In this document: positions 44,201-53,401 of the stretch, piece by piece
Layout: every line of letters starts with the position of its first letter
How positions within the stretch are numbered: position 1 is the first letter of the stretch
Assembly (NCBI GenBank): GCA_020062745.1
Contig: JAGUVT010000075.1
Coordinates: 1-56,210, forward strand
Reading direction: 5' to 3'
Origin: Deltaproteobacteria bacterium
Lineage (GTDB): Bacteria > Bacillota > Desulfotomaculia > Desulfotomaculales > JAGUVT01
Length of the DNA stretch: 56,210 bases
Made by a program: the position numbers and the translations under genes
The notes under the pieces: model-generated
What the model was told of the DNA's origin: nothing
Seen by the model: only the letters and a program-made list of their open reading frames with translations
Database searches by the model: none

Positions 44201-45625
44201 TTGTCGACAAAAGAGAGCCCAGTGGTTCCGGGGCCAAAGCCGGACGGCTTGCTTTCTGTAGCCGATGCTCTGCAGTTATCCAGAAGGCAGAGCAAAGAAA
44301 ACCACCACACTTATGTAAATGCCAGTTTAACCATGATGCTGGGGCTGTTAAACTTCGACAGGCGATTCGTTCGTGCTGAAGGAGTTTCCGTATGGGACAG
44401 TGAAGGAAACGAATATATCGACTGTCTGGGTGGTTACGGCGCCCTTAACCTGGGCCACAACCACCCTAAAGTAATTGCCGCTATTGAACAGGTAAAACAA
44501 CTGCCCAATCTTCTGCAGGCATCTTTGGGTCCCATGGCCGGAATATTGGCCAGGAACCTGGCTCTCATTACCCCGGGCAACCTGCAGCGGTCTTTCTTCG
44601 GCAACAGCGGAGCGGAAAGCGTTGAGGGAGCGCTCAAGCTTGCCCGGGCAGCAACCGGGCGGCCGGAATTCATTTACTGCACCAATTCTTTTCACGGCAA
44701 GTCTTTCGGCGCTCTTTCCATCACCGGACGGGAAAAATACCAGAAACCTTTTCATCCCCTCCTGCCGGGCTGCCTGGCCGTACCTTACGGAGATCTGGCC
44801 GCTTTAGAAAACAGGCTCAAGGGTAAAAAAGCAGCCGCTTTTATCGTCGAACCGATCCAGGGGGAAGGCGGCATCATTCTTCCGCCACCAGGCTACCTGC
44901 CGGAAGCCAGAAAACTCTGCATAGATCACGGAACGCTTCTCATCTTCGATGAAATTCAGACCGGCATGGGCCGCACCGGTGAAATGTTTGCCTGCCAGCA
45001 AGAAAATGTCGTTCCCGATATAATGTGCCTTGCCAAGTCGCTGGGTGGCGGGGTCATGCCTGTCGGCGCCTATATTACAACTGACTCGATATGGAAAAAA
45101 GCATACGGCCACATGGAAAAAGCCATCCTCCACACTTCCACCTTCGGCGGCAATACCTGGGCAACAGCCGCCGCTGTTGCTACTATTAACGTGCTCTACG
45201 AAGAAAACCTGCCTGCTCAGGCTAAAGAGAAGGGTAACTATTTGATGAATAAATTAAACGAACTGAGAAACCGTTACCCTCTGATCAAAGAAGTACGAGG
45301 CCGGGGTCTGTTGATCGGCATCGAGTTTAACCAGCCCGGCGGCATTGCCAGCAAACTATCGCTTGGCCTGGTAGACAAGGTGTCCAAGGAATACCTCGGC
45401 GCCCTGGTAGCATCTGAATTGCTTAACAAGTACCGGATTATAACCGCTTATACCCTGAACAACCCCAACGTTATCCGGCTGGAGCCGCCGTTGACGATTT
45501 CTTACCGGCAAATCGACACCCTCGCAGGAGCCCTGGCCGAAATCATGGCAAAACATAAGGGATTCCTCAGCATGGCCGCCGCCGGAGCCAAAACAGCGAT
45601 CCAGTCTTTCAAGGATAAACGTTAG
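44201..45625 (+). CDS. Class III aminotransferase, putrescine/amine transaminase-like
   Basis: 474 residues from TTG 44201 (GAGGGTGA 8 nt before; GTG 44189 is the track start). It has FFGNSGAESVEGALKLARA, SFHGKSFGALS, DEIQTGMGRTGEMFA and PLP lysine in LAKSLGGG. The N-terminal extension and the STFGGNTWATAAA motif recall putrescine aminotransferases (PatA/YgjG). It is 39 bp after the fusion gene in the same operon. It could use an aldehyde/amine pair made by the fusion, or supply the amino donor step. Specificity cannot be read from sequence. Confidence 0.83.
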   Translation: MSTKESPVVPGPKPDGLLSVADALQLSRRQSKENHHTYVNASLTMMLGLLNFDRRFVRAEGVSVWDSEGNEYIDCLGGYGALNLGHNHPKVIAAIEQVKQLPNLLQASLGPMAGILARNLALITPGNLQRSFFGNSGAESVEGALKLARAATGRPEFIYCTNSFHGKSFGALSITGREKYQKPFHPLLPGCLAVPYGDLAALENRLKGKKAAAFIVEPIQGEGGIILPPPGYLPEARKLCIDHGTLLIFDEIQTGMGRTGEMFACQQENVVPDIMCLAKSLGGGVMPVGAYITTDSIWKKAYGHMEKAILHTSTFGGNTWATAAAVATINVLYEENLPAQAKEKGNYLMNKLNELRNRYPLIKEVRGRGLLIGIEFNQPGGIASKLSLGLVDKVSKEYLGALVASELLNKYRIITAYTLNNPNVIRLEPPLTISYRQIDTLAGALAEIMAKHKGFLSMAAAGAKTAIQSFKDKR

Positions 45626-45636
45626 TTGCCCTAATA

Positions 45637-46965
45637 TTAACCAGTCAGGCGCGCGGCGCACCGGCGGGCCTTCTCCATAACCTCTTCCTCGTCCACGGTC
45701 AGCACCCGCCGGCCGGCCATGACCACCTGTCCGTCGATGATTACCGTATCCACATCAGCAGACTGGGCGGCATAAACCAGATTGGCCACCAGATCATGCC
45801 GGGGATAAAGATGCGGCTTATGTAAATCAACCAGGATAACATCAGCTTTATAGCCGGGTTTCAGTAATCCCACTTCGCTTCCCAGCCCCAAAGCTCTGGC
45901 CCCGTTCACCGTAGCCATCGACAAGGCTTGAAAAGCCGGTACCACCGTTGGATCCATGGTTACTACTTTTTGCAATAAGGCGGCTGAGCGCATCTCCTCG
46001 ATCAGATCCAGGTTATTGTTGCTGGCCGCGCCATCGGTACCCAAACCCACTACGGCGCCCGCCTGCAATAAATCTGCCACCGGCGCTATCCCGCTGGCCA
46101 GCTTCATATTGCTCTGGGGATTATGAGCAATCCCCGCTTTCTTAGATCCTAAAATTTCTATATCCCTCTGATCTAAATGCACACAATGGGCAGCCAGCAC
46201 AGGAATCTCAAACAAGCCCAGTTCATTTAATAATTGAACCGCCGTCTTTCCGTACTGAGAGCGGACAGCTTCCGTTTCGTCAATTGTTTCTGAAAGGTGA
46301 ATCTGGATACCAAGTTCCAGGCAACCGGCAATTTCGATTATTTTGCGCATAAACCCCGGCGGGCAAAGATAAAGGGAATGAGGCCCCAGCATAACAGTTA
46401 TCCGCCCGTCCGCCGCTCCGTGCCACTTTTTAGCGGAGTGGCGGGTATGCTCCAGGATGTAATCCGGGGAAGGCGGTTTACCCAAAAAAGTTGCCGGCGG
46501 CTTTTCGATCATTCCCCACGAAAGCCTGGCCCTGAGGCCGGCTTTTTCCGCCGCTCTGGCGGCCTGCCCCAGTTGAAAATACATATCGGCAAAGGTAGTG
46601 GTGCCCGACCGGATCATTTCCAGACAGCAAAGAAGGGTGCCCCAATAAATATCCTCACGTTGCAACCCGATTTCTACCGGCCATATTTTTTCTTCCAGCC
46701 ATTTCTTTAACGGCAGGTCGTCGGCATAGCCGCGCAAAAGGACCATGGCGGCATGGGTATGACAGTTGACAAATCCGGGCAGCGCAGCCATATCAGTACC
46801 GTCAATCACTTTTTCGGGGAGAAAGCCTGCAGGCAATGTTCCTTTTATACCGACATGTACAATATACTGCCCTTCTATGGCGATTTCCCCGTTTTCAATG
46901 ATCGAATCAGAAGACTCCATGGTCAGGACAGTTGCGTTCTTAATCAACAGTTTCTGAGAAAGCAC
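45637..46965 (-). CDS. mtaD: MTA/SAH/5'-deoxyadenosine deaminase (amidohydrolase)
   Basis: 442 residues of the TRZ/ATZ amidohydrolase family. Metal ligands are in GFVNCHTHAAM, AHCVHLDQRD and LGTDGAASNNN. The family deaminates 5'-methylthioadenosine and S-adenosylhomocysteine, and in methanogens 5'-deoxyadenosine (DadD). Last gene of the SAM by-product operon. Its inosine-type product fits the second, 6-oxopurine-type phosphorylase at 53402. GTG 46965 has GGAAGG upstream. It is convergent with the aminotransferase gene, with 11 bp between. Confidence 0.88.
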   Translation of the reverse strand: MLSQKLLIKNATVLTMESSDSIIENGEIAIEGQYIVHVGIKGTLPAGFLPEKVIDGTDMAALPGFVNCHTHAAMVLLRGYADDLPLKKWLEEKIWPVEIGLQREDIYWGTLLCCLEMIRSGTTTFADMYFQLGQAARAAEKAGLRARLSWGMIEKPPATFLGKPPSPDYILEHTRHSAKKWHGAADGRITVMLGPHSLYLCPPGFMRKIIEIAGCLELGIQIHLSETIDETEAVRSQYGKTAVQLLNELGLFEIPVLAAHCVHLDQRDIEILGSKKAGIAHNPQSNMKLASGIAPVADLLQAGAVVGLGTDGAASNNNLDLIEEMRSAALLQKVVTMDPTVVPAFQALSMATVNGARALGLGSEVGLLKPGYKADVILVDLHKPHLYPRHDLVANLVYAAQSADVDTVIIDGQVVMAGRRVLTVDEEEVMEKARRCAARLTG

Positions 46966-47012
46966 TTGATTCCTTCCTCTTCAATCCATCAAACCAGCAT
47001 CTGTACTCAACA

Positions 47013-47813
47013 TTAAATCCTGGCATTGGCCAGAGCACTTTTACAACCACATTCCCTTTCCCCGGGAATGGCTTCAATGACAGCATACAGCAGGCTACGA
47101 AGACGCTCATTGTTGGCTTCAAAAACCCTGATCACTTCTTCGTGGCTGACCGGCGCAATATCCTCCTGTCCTTCAAGGCCAACGTCATAATCCGTAATCA
47201 GGGATATATTTACATAGCAGATTTCCAATTCGCGCGCCAGAATGTTCTCCGGATACTGGGTCATATTTATAACTTCCCACCCCATTTTTTGGAACCAGCG
47301 GCTTTCTGACCGGGTGGAAAAACGCGGCCCCTGAATAATTACAACTGTTCCCTGGGGGTGCATGGCTATCCCCAGTTTTTTCCCTTCAGCAATCACCAGT
47401 TTCCGCAGTTCCGGGCAGTAAGGATCTGCGGCGCTTATATGAGTGGTAACCGGGCCGTCATAAAAAGTATCGCGCCTTTCCCGGGTGAGGTTTACAAACT
47501 GATCACATACCACAAAATCCCCCGGCTTGACCCCTGTCTGGAGGCTTCCCGCAGCACAAGGGCCGATAATCCTTTTCACGCCCAGCTTATACATAGCGTA
47601 AACATTTGCCCGGTAGTTAATGACATGCGGAGGCAGGTCGTGTTCCTTTCCATGACGGGGCAAAAAAGCAACCTTTTTTCCTTTTATTTCCGCCAGGGCA
47701 ATCCTGTCACTCGGCGGACCATAAGGAGTTTCTACTTTAATTTCCTCAACTCCATCCAGGAACTGATAAAAACCGGAGCCTCCAAAAACGCCAATATCTG
47801 CTTTCGCCCTCAT
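47013..47813 (-). CDS. mtnP: 5'-methylthioadenosine phosphorylase (adenine type)
   Basis: 266 residues. GGSGFYQFL, RHGKEHDLPPHVINYRANV and INMTQYPENILARE are the phosphate and ribose regions. The base-binding loop reads ITDYDVG, with the Asp seen in adenine-specific MTAP enzymes. It would split MTA (or 5'-deoxyadenosine) into adenine and methylthioribose-1-phosphate. The C-terminus carries extra cysteines (ECGC). It follows apt, which can recycle the adenine. Confidence 0.88.
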   Translation of the reverse strand: MRAKADIGVFGGSGFYQFLDGVEEIKVETPYGPPSDRIALAEIKGKKVAFLPRHGKEHDLPPHVINYRANVYAMYKLGVKRIIGPCAAGSLQTGVKPGDFVVCDQFVNLTRERRDTFYDGPVTTHISAADPYCPELRKLVIAEGKKLGIAMHPQGTVVIIQGPRFSTRSESRWFQKMGWEVINMTQYPENILARELEICYVNISLITDYDVGLEGQEDIAPVSHEEVIRVFEANNERLRSLLYAVIEAIPGERECGCKSALANARI

Positions 47814-47825
47814 TTTTCCACCCCA

Positions 47826-48353
47826 TCAGTCATCGTATTTTATTAAAGAACAAACGTCATATTTTCTCAGTTTCTCCCTTCCTTTAAGGAAAACAAGTTC
47901 AATTAAAACAGCAATACCGCTTACTTCTCCGCCGCATCTCTCGACCAGTTCTGCCGCCGCAGTTACAGTACCGCCTGTTGCCAGAAGGTCATCAACAATA
48001 ACCACCCTTTTACCTCCGCCCAAAGCATCCACATGCATCTCAACGCACGCTTCCCCGTATTCCAAAGCATAACTAACCTTTTCCGTTTTAAAGGGCAGTT
48101 TTCCCTCTTTCCGCACCGGAATAAAAGGTACTTTCAGCCTGTCCGCAAGCGCGCCGCCAAAAATAAATCCCCGCGATTCAATAGCCGCTATTGTTTCAGC
48201 TTTTCTTTGGCGGCAGTAGCCGGCCATCATATCAATAACCCGGCTAAAAAGCGGGCCATCCTGAAGCAAGGTAGTAATATCCCTGAATAAGATTCCTTTT
48301 TGGGGGAAGTCGGGTATGCTCCGGATCTTCTCCTTCAGGACCTCGATTTCCAT
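47826..48353 (-). CDS. apt: Adenine phosphoribosyltransferase
   Basis: 175 residues. RSIPDFPQKGILFRDITTLLQD and the PRPP loop VVIVDDLLATGGT are diagnostic. It converts adenine from the MTA phosphorylase into AMP, which explains its place between mtnP and ahcY. Confidence 0.95.
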   Translation of the reverse strand: MEIEVLKEKIRSIPDFPQKGILFRDITTLLQDGPLFSRVIDMMAGYCRQRKAETIAAIESRGFIFGGALADRLKVPFIPVRKEGKLPFKTEKVSYALEYGEACVEMHVDALGGGKRVVIVDDLLATGGTVTAAAELVERCGGEVSGIAVLIELVFLKGREKLRKYDVCSLIKYDD

Positions 48354-48396
48354 CTGAATTATCTCCCTTCACCACTTGCATCTTCTTGTATCTCGC

Positions 48397-49641
48397 TTAA
48401 GTCCCGGAGTCCCAGGAACTTAAATATTTTTCCTGTTCCGGAGTCAATTTTTCAATTTCTACCCCCAGACTTTCCAGCTTGAGCTGCGCCACCCGGGCGT
48501 CGATTTCTTCCGGCACCGGGTAAACTTTATTTTCAAGCACCTTACTGTTTTTGACCAGCCAGGCGGCCACCAGCGCCTGATCAGCAAAGCTCATATCCAT
48601 CACCTGGGCCGGATGTCCCTCTGCCGCCGCCAGGTTAACCAGCCGCCCCTCAGCCAGTAAAAAAAGCCGGCGATTATTTTTAAAACTGAATTCTTCCACA
48701 TTTTCCTTAATTCTTTTACGTGAAACAGCCATTTCCGCCATGGCCGGAATGTTAATTTCCACGTCAAAGTGCCCGGCATTTGCCAGCATGGCCCCGTCCT
48801 TCATCAGTTCGATGTGTTGACGGTCAACTACATGTTTGTTTCCGGTAACGGTTATAAAAATATCGCCTTCAACTGCCGCTGACCGCATATTTTTAACGGC
48901 AAACCCGTCCATCAAGGCCTCCAGCGCACGCAAAGGATCAACCTCCACGACAATAACATTTGCCCCCAGACCCCTCGCTTTCTGAGCCACCCCTTTGCCG
49001 CACCAGCCGTATCCAACAACAACAAGTTTAGTTCCGGCAATTAAATAATTCGTAGCCCGCAGAATCCCATCCAGTGCCGACTGGCCCGTACCGTAACGGT
49101 TGTCAAAAAGATGTTTGGTAAGAGCGTCGTTTACAGCTACAATCGGGTATTTCAGAGCCCCGTCTTTTTCCATGGCCCGGAGCCGGATTACTCCCGTCGT
49201 AGTCTCCTCAGTTCCGGCAATTACTCCCGGCAGAAGCTCTTTTTTCTGGGAATGAAGCGTGCTGACCAGGTCTGCGCCGTCGTCTAAGGTAATTTGCGGT
49301 TTGCTTTCCAATACCTGAAGAATATGTTCATAATAAGTTTTGGTATCCTCTCCCCGCACGGCAAAGGTAGGAATATTATATATTTCATTAAGAGCGGCAA
49401 CAACATCATCCTGGGTACTAAGAGGGTTAGAAGCGCAAAGGGCGACTGCTGCCCCGCCGTCAGAAAGCGTCCTTACCAGATTCGCCGTTTCAGTGGTAAC
49501 ATGCAGGCAAGCGCCTATCCGGATTCCTTTTAGAGGCTTTTCCTTTTCCCACCAGGCTGCAATGGCGCATAATACCGGCATTTTGGCCCTAGCCCAGTTG
49601 ATCCGCGCTTCCCCCTTTTGTACAAGTTCCTTTGTATACAT
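48397..49641 (-). CDS. ahcY: S-adenosylhomocysteine hydrolase
   Basis: 414 residues. The NAD site VVGYGWCGKGVAQKARGLGANV and catalytic NDALTKHLFDNRYGTGQS are present. The C-terminus ends in EKYLSSWDSGT, the short form of archaeal and Thermotoga enzymes, without the longer PDHYRY tail. It splits SAH to homocysteine and adenosine, so this organism uses the AhcY route here; no LuxS/Pfs is in the window. GGAGGAAGG precedes ATG 49641. Confidence 0.95.
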   Translation of the reverse strand: MYTKELVQKGEARINWARAKMPVLCAIAAWWEKEKPLKGIRIGACLHVTTETANLVRTLSDGGAAVALCASNPLSTQDDVVAALNEIYNIPTFAVRGEDTKTYYEHILQVLESKPQITLDDGADLVSTLHSQKKELLPGVIAGTEETTTGVIRLRAMEKDGALKYPIVAVNDALTKHLFDNRYGTGQSALDGILRATNYLIAGTKLVVVGYGWCGKGVAQKARGLGANVIVVEVDPLRALEALMDGFAVKNMRSAAVEGDIFITVTGNKHVVDRQHIELMKDGAMLANAGHFDVEINIPAMAEMAVSRKRIKENVEEFSFKNNRRLFLLAEGRLVNLAAAEGHPAQVMDMSFADQALVAAWLVKNSKVLENKVYPVPEEIDARVAQLKLESLGVEIEKLTPEQEKYLSSWDSGT

Positions 49642-49677
49642 TTCCTTCCTCCCAATTTAATTTAGCCATTTTTATAA

Positions 49678-50346
49678 TCAGCAACTGGTTTTTCTCAGCT
49701 TGCTATAAGTCGTCAGGTAGGCAGAACGTAAAGCTTCAATATCTCTTGCCGGAAGCTCCGCCGGCCTGCCGTTCAACCCGGCCCAGGCATAAACCTGAGC
49801 TGAACGTTCTACTACCTGGCAAACGTCAAAGGCTTCGTTCAAGTCCCTGCCCACGCCGACCACCCCGTGATTGGCCAGCAGAACAGCATTTAGTTCACCC
49901 AGGGCCTCTACGGCGTTAGCAGCAAGCTCAGCCGTTGCTGCCCGGGCGTAGCGGGCCACCGGTACCCCGCCACCGATAAGCTGGGCCATGTCCTCCATGA
50001 TCGGCGGAATAGCTGTCTGCGCCACCGCCATGGCACTGGCAAAAACACTGTGGGTATGCATCACCGCTCCTACATCATTACGGGCCCGGTAGATAGCCAG
50101 ATGCATTTGAGTCTCGTTGGAAGGCCGTCGCTCTCCTTCCACCACCTGTCCCGCATAATCCACCACTACCATATCCCTGGCCTGGATATTACCGTAGTCA
50201 ATACCGCTGGGAGTAATCACGACCAGTTCTTCCTTAGCCACTCGTACCGAAATATTTCCCCACGTACCAAATACCAGACCGGCAGCAATTATTTTCTGCC
50301 CCATTTTAGCTATTTGCTCTTTTGCTTTCTCTGCTGCCAGCGACAA
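49678..50346 (-). CDS. Class II aldolase (FucA/Ald2-like), probable methylthioribulose/deoxyribulose-1-phosphate aldolase
   Basis: 222 residues of the fuculose-phosphate aldolase family. Zinc ligands are in MHTHS and ANHG, and the conserved TWGNISVR and PSNETQMHLAIY are present. Next to mtnA and mtnP its likely substrate is 5-methylthioribulose-1-phosphate or 5-deoxyribulose-1-phosphate, giving DHAP and methylthioacetaldehyde or lactaldehyde, as in the DHAP shunt of Rhodospirillum rubrum and pathogenic E. coli. The alternative is the MtnB-type dehydratase of the aerobic pathway, but no MtnC/MtnD follows. Start TTG 50346. Confidence 0.8.
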   Translation of the reverse strand: MSLAAEKAKEQIAKMGQKIIAAGLVFGTWGNISVRVAKEELVVITPSGIDYGNIQARDMVVVDYAGQVVEGERRPSNETQMHLAIYRARNDVGAVMHTHSVFASAMAVAQTAIPPIMEDMAQLIGGGVPVARYARAATAELAANAVEALGELNAVLLANHGVVGVGRDLNEAFDVCQVVERSAQVYAWAGLNGRPAELPARDIEALRSAYLTTYSKLRKTSC

Positions 50347-50370
50347 ACCTTCTCATCTCCTTAGCTTTTT

Positions 50371-50402
50371 GCTTCGTCGTCCTTTGGCCTCCTCGCAATG
50401 AC
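50371..50402. repeat. REP-like repeat between mtnA and the aldolase
   Basis: On the minus strand it begins GTCATTGCGAGGAGGCC and ends CGACGAAGC. Similar GTCATTGCGAGG...CGAAGC units recur as intergenic repeats in many anaerobe genomes, from memory. Only one copy is in this window. Confidence 0.4.
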
Positions 50403-50403
50403 T

Positions 50404-51435
50404 CTATTGGCGCAAGCTTACCTGATACGGCGGCCGCAGCACGCCCCGGTCGGTGATTATGGCCGTAATCAGGTGATTGGGCGTAACATCAAAAGCAGGA
50501 TTCCATACATTTACCCCGTCAGGAGCAATAGCGCTCCCGGCCAGGCTGGTCACCTCGCTATGATTGCGTTCTTCAATGGGAATATCGGCGCCCGTGACCA
50601 GATTCAAGTCTACAGTAGAAAAAGGAGCCGCCACATAAAAAGGAATGCCATGCTCTCCAGCCAGCACTGCCAGGCTATAGGTTCCGATTTTGTTGGCGAC
50701 ATCACCATTAGCAGCAATCCGGTCAGCGCCGACAATTACGAGATCTACCATTCCTTTTGCCATTAAGTAACCGGCCATGCTGTCGGTAATTAGAGTTACC
50801 GGAATATTTTCCTGCACCATCTCCCAGGCAGTAAGCCGGGCCCCCTGTAACAGCGGCCTTGTCTCGTCGGCATAAACGCTGACCTTTTTACCTGCTTCGT
50901 ATGCAGCCCGTACTACTCCCAGCGCAGTACCATAACCGGCAGTGGCCAGGGAGCCGGCGTTACAGTGGGTAAGTACCCTGGCTTCAGCCGGCACCAGTTC
51001 CTGCCCGTGCATCCCGATACTCCGGTTACCGGCTATATCCTCACGGTAAATGGCATGAGCTGTTTCCAGCACCATTTTTTTGTAACTGGCCGCTTCATCA
51101 AACTTTACAGTGGAAATCTCTCTGATAACGCGCTCAACCGCCCATTGTAAATTAACCGCCGTTGGCCTGGTAGAAACCAGTTCCCGGCCTATGCCCTCGA
51201 TTTTGGAAATAAAATCCTCTTTCGAACCGGCCTCGATATTCAACGCCCCCAGGGCCATCCCATAAGCGGCAGCAGCGCCAATGGCCGGCGCCCCGCGCAC
51301 CTGCATGTTTTTAATGGCTTTAGCCACGTCCCGGTAATCACGACAGGCAACATAACATACCTTACCGGGCAGTCTGGTTTGATCGAGCAACTCCAGAAAC
51401 CCTTCATCCTTCCAGCGCATGGTTTCCATTGTCAC
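50404..51435 (-). CDS. mtnA: Methylthioribose-1-phosphate isomerase
   Basis: The eIF2B-like isomerase with VRGAPAIGAAAAYG, catalytic Cys in THCNAGSLATAGYGTALG, and Asp in GADRIAANGDVANKIGT. It turns methylthioribose-1-phosphate (or 5-deoxyribose-1-phosphate) into the ribulose form for the neighbouring aldolase. AAAGGGG abuts the track start ATG 51441, so GTG 51435 is the better start (343 residues). Confidence 0.93.
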   Translation of the reverse strand: MTMETMRWKDEGFLELLDQTRLPGKVCYVACRDYRDVAKAIKNMQVRGAPAIGAAAAYGMALGALNIEAGSKEDFISKIEGIGRELVSTRPTAVNLQWAVERVIREISTVKFDEAASYKKMVLETAHAIYREDIAGNRSIGMHGQELVPAEARVLTHCNAGSLATAGYGTALGVVRAAYEAGKKVSVYADETRPLLQGARLTAWEMVQENIPVTLITDSMAGYLMAKGMVDLVIVGADRIAANGDVANKIGTYSLAVLAGEHGIPFYVAAPFSTVDLNLVTGADIPIEERNHSEVTSLAGSAIAPDGVNVWNPAFDVTPNHLITAIITDRGVLRPPYQVSLRQ

Positions 51436-51449
51436 AAGCATCCCCTTTT

Positions 51450-51532
51450 TATAAAAGCAGTCAGCAGTTAGCTTTCAGCCGTCAGCAATCATCCAACCGC
51501 TTAAAGCTATATAGCTGATAGCTTACAGCTAT
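51450..51532. repeat. Imperfect AGCTGA/AGCTAT-type simple repeats
   Basis: The 88-bp gap between adh and mtnA is made of short related units such as AGCAGTTAGC, TTCAGCCGTCAGC, AGCTATATAGCTGATAGC and TTACAGCTA. No gene or clear promoter is seen. It resembles the low-complexity AGCTGA family of intergenic repeats. Confidence 0.45.
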
Positions 51533-52557
51533 TTCTGGCATTCTATTATCACTTTAAGCGAATCCTTACCGCTTGAAACAAGCTGAAAACCAAGTGCTGT
51601 CTCAGCGAGAGGCAAACGGTGGGTAATCATCTCACGTACCCGCACCCTGCCCGCCTGGATCAGTTTCAGCGCCATCATGTGATCGGCCGGGCTGCCGGCA
51701 TAAGAAGTGGTAAGCGTTACTTCGTTTCGCCAGAAAAGGTCGTTTACGGAAACCGGGATAATAACACCTGGATCGGTTGGAGCAAAAAGAAGCACCGTAC
51801 CGCCCCGTTCCACTGATTGCACGGCCTGGGTAATAGCTGACGCCGCTCCAGTGCAGACGATTACCAGATCGGCCAGCCGGCCTTCGTTAACCTGACGTAC
51901 AACCGCCGGCACATCCTCACCGGCAGGTACTGTCTTGTCGGCGCCAAACCTTTCTGCGGCCTTCAGCCGGTAATCGAGGATATCAGCGGCCACCACGCAG
52001 CCCGCCCCCAGCGCACGGGCCACCTGGACATGAAGCAGGCCGGCAATCCCACTGCCGATAACAAAGATGCACTGACCGGGCTGAACCCGGGCCAGCCTCT
52101 GCGCCCGCAAAACGCAGGCCACCGGCTCAACAAAAGTGGCCTCCTCAAAAGACACTTCCGGCGGCAAAAGAAACATTCCCCGGTCAACATTGATGGCCGG
52201 TATCCTGGCATACTCGGCAAAACCACCGGGAACAATATTTGTCCGGCGCAAAGTATTACATACGGTATGATGGCCGCTAAGACAATAATGACAGGTATTG
52301 CAAGGAACATGATGGGCCACGGTAACCCGGTCGCCCTTTTTATACTGTTCTATACCCTCCCCCACAGCAACAACCACACCGGCAAGTTCGTGACCCAGCA
52401 CCAGCGGCACCTTATGCAGGCGATACCATTCCATAACATCGCTGCCGCAAATACCGCTGGCCTCTATCCGCACCAGCAACTCGCCCGGACCCGGCTCCGG
52501 AGTGGGCATCTCTTCAATCCGTATATTGTTGTTGCTGTAGTACATCGCTACCCGCAT
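51529..52557 (-). CDS. Zinc-dependent medium-chain alcohol dehydrogenase
   Basis: 342 residues from ATG 52557 (AAAGGTGA 5 nt before, one base after the lsrF stop). Catalytic zinc ligands SGICGSD and LGHELAG, structural zinc CNTCHYCLSGHHTVC, and a Rossmann IGSGIAGLLHVQ. It resembles threonine/sorbitol dehydrogenases. In this operon it could reduce the aldehyde left by the class II aldolase, methylthioacetaldehyde or lactaldehyde, to an alcohol for excretion. That role is inferred from context. Confidence 0.85.
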   Translation of the reverse strand: MRVAMYYSNNNIRIEEMPTPEPGPGELLVRIEASGICGSDVMEWYRLHKVPLVLGHELAGVVVAVGEGIEQYKKGDRVTVAHHVPCNTCHYCLSGHHTVCNTLRRTNIVPGGFAEYARIPAINVDRGMFLLPPEVSFEEATFVEPVACVLRAQRLARVQPGQCIFVIGSGIAGLLHVQVARALGAGCVVAADILDYRLKAAERFGADKTVPAGEDVPAVVRQVNEGRLADLVIVCTGAASAITQAVQSVERGGTVLLFAPTDPGVIIPVSVNDLFWRNEVTLTTSYAGSPADHMMALKLIQAGRVRVREMITHRLPLAETALGFQLVSSGKDSLKVIIECQK

Positions 52558-52558
52558 C

Positions 52559-53350
52559 TTAATCACCTTTTATACTGTTAAACAATTCGTAAGCCTCTTT
52601 AACTGTTTTATTTTCATGCACAATGGCACGTATGGCCCTGATCATCGCCACCGGGAAATCGGACTGCCAGATGTTCCGGCCCATATCCACACCCCTGGCA
52701 CCCTGCTGGATAGCGTCATAAGTAAGCTCAAGCGCATCAAGCTCCGTATTCAACTTGGGCCCGCCGGCAATAACTACCGGAACCGGACACCCTTTTACCA
52801 CCGACGCGAAATCCTCGCAATAGTATGTTTTTACCATACGCGCCCCCAGTTCGGCCGCAATGCGACAGCATAAGGACAGGTAGCGGGCATCCCGTTTTTC
52901 CAGTTCTTTACCGACGGCAGTAACCGCCAGCACCGGGATGCCGTAATCTTCGCCCTCATTAACCAGGCCGGCTAAATTTAACAACGATTCATGCTCATAG
53001 TCGCTACCCACAAATATGGAGAGTCCCATTCCAGCCACGTTAAGGCGGACAGCCTCCTCTATAGAAGTCGTAACTCCCTCATTGGCCAGGTCTTTCCCGA
53101 TTACACTGGTGCCGCCGGATACTCTCAAGACAACCGGAGTAGCGGTATCAGCATCTACCGACGAGCGCAATACCCCCCTGGTAACAAAAAGAGCATCACA
53201 ATAAGGGAGCAGGGGCTCAATAGTTTTACGAGGTTCTTCTAATTTTCTGGTGGGTCCCAAAAAATATCCATGATCTACCGCCAACATGACCGTCCGTCCG
53301 GTATCAGGTTTGAATATTCGGGCCATCCGGTTTTTCATTCCCCAATCCAC
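52559..53350 (-). CDS. LsrF-like class I aldolase/thiolase
   Basis: 263 residues of the DeoC/DhnA-type barrel. The opening DWGMKNRMARIFKPDTGRTV and VMLAVDHGYFLGPT closely match E. coli LsrF as I remember it. MVKTYYCEDF has the Schiff-base Lys and VIAGGPKL the phosphate site. LsrF cleaves the phosphorylated AI-2 derivative. Archaeal relatives make precursors of aromatic amino acids. No lsr transporter or kinase is present, so its role is open. It may act on a ketose phosphate or aldehyde of the same salvage route. GTG 53350 has GGAGGGGG. Confidence 0.82.
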   Translation of the reverse strand: MDWGMKNRMARIFKPDTGRTVMLAVDHGYFLGPTRKLEEPRKTIEPLLPYCDALFVTRGVLRSSVDADTATPVVLRVSGGTSVIGKDLANEGVTTSIEEAVRLNVAGMGLSIFVGSDYEHESLLNLAGLVNEGEDYGIPVLAVTAVGKELEKRDARYLSLCCRIAAELGARMVKTYYCEDFASVVKGCPVPVVIAGGPKLNTELDALELTYDAIQQGARGVDMGRNIWQSDFPVAMIRAIRAIVHENKTVKEAYELFNSIKGD

Positions 53351-53401
53351 CTGATCAAACCCCCTCCATGTGCCATTTTTTGTAATGGTTCTGGCCTTAG
53401 T

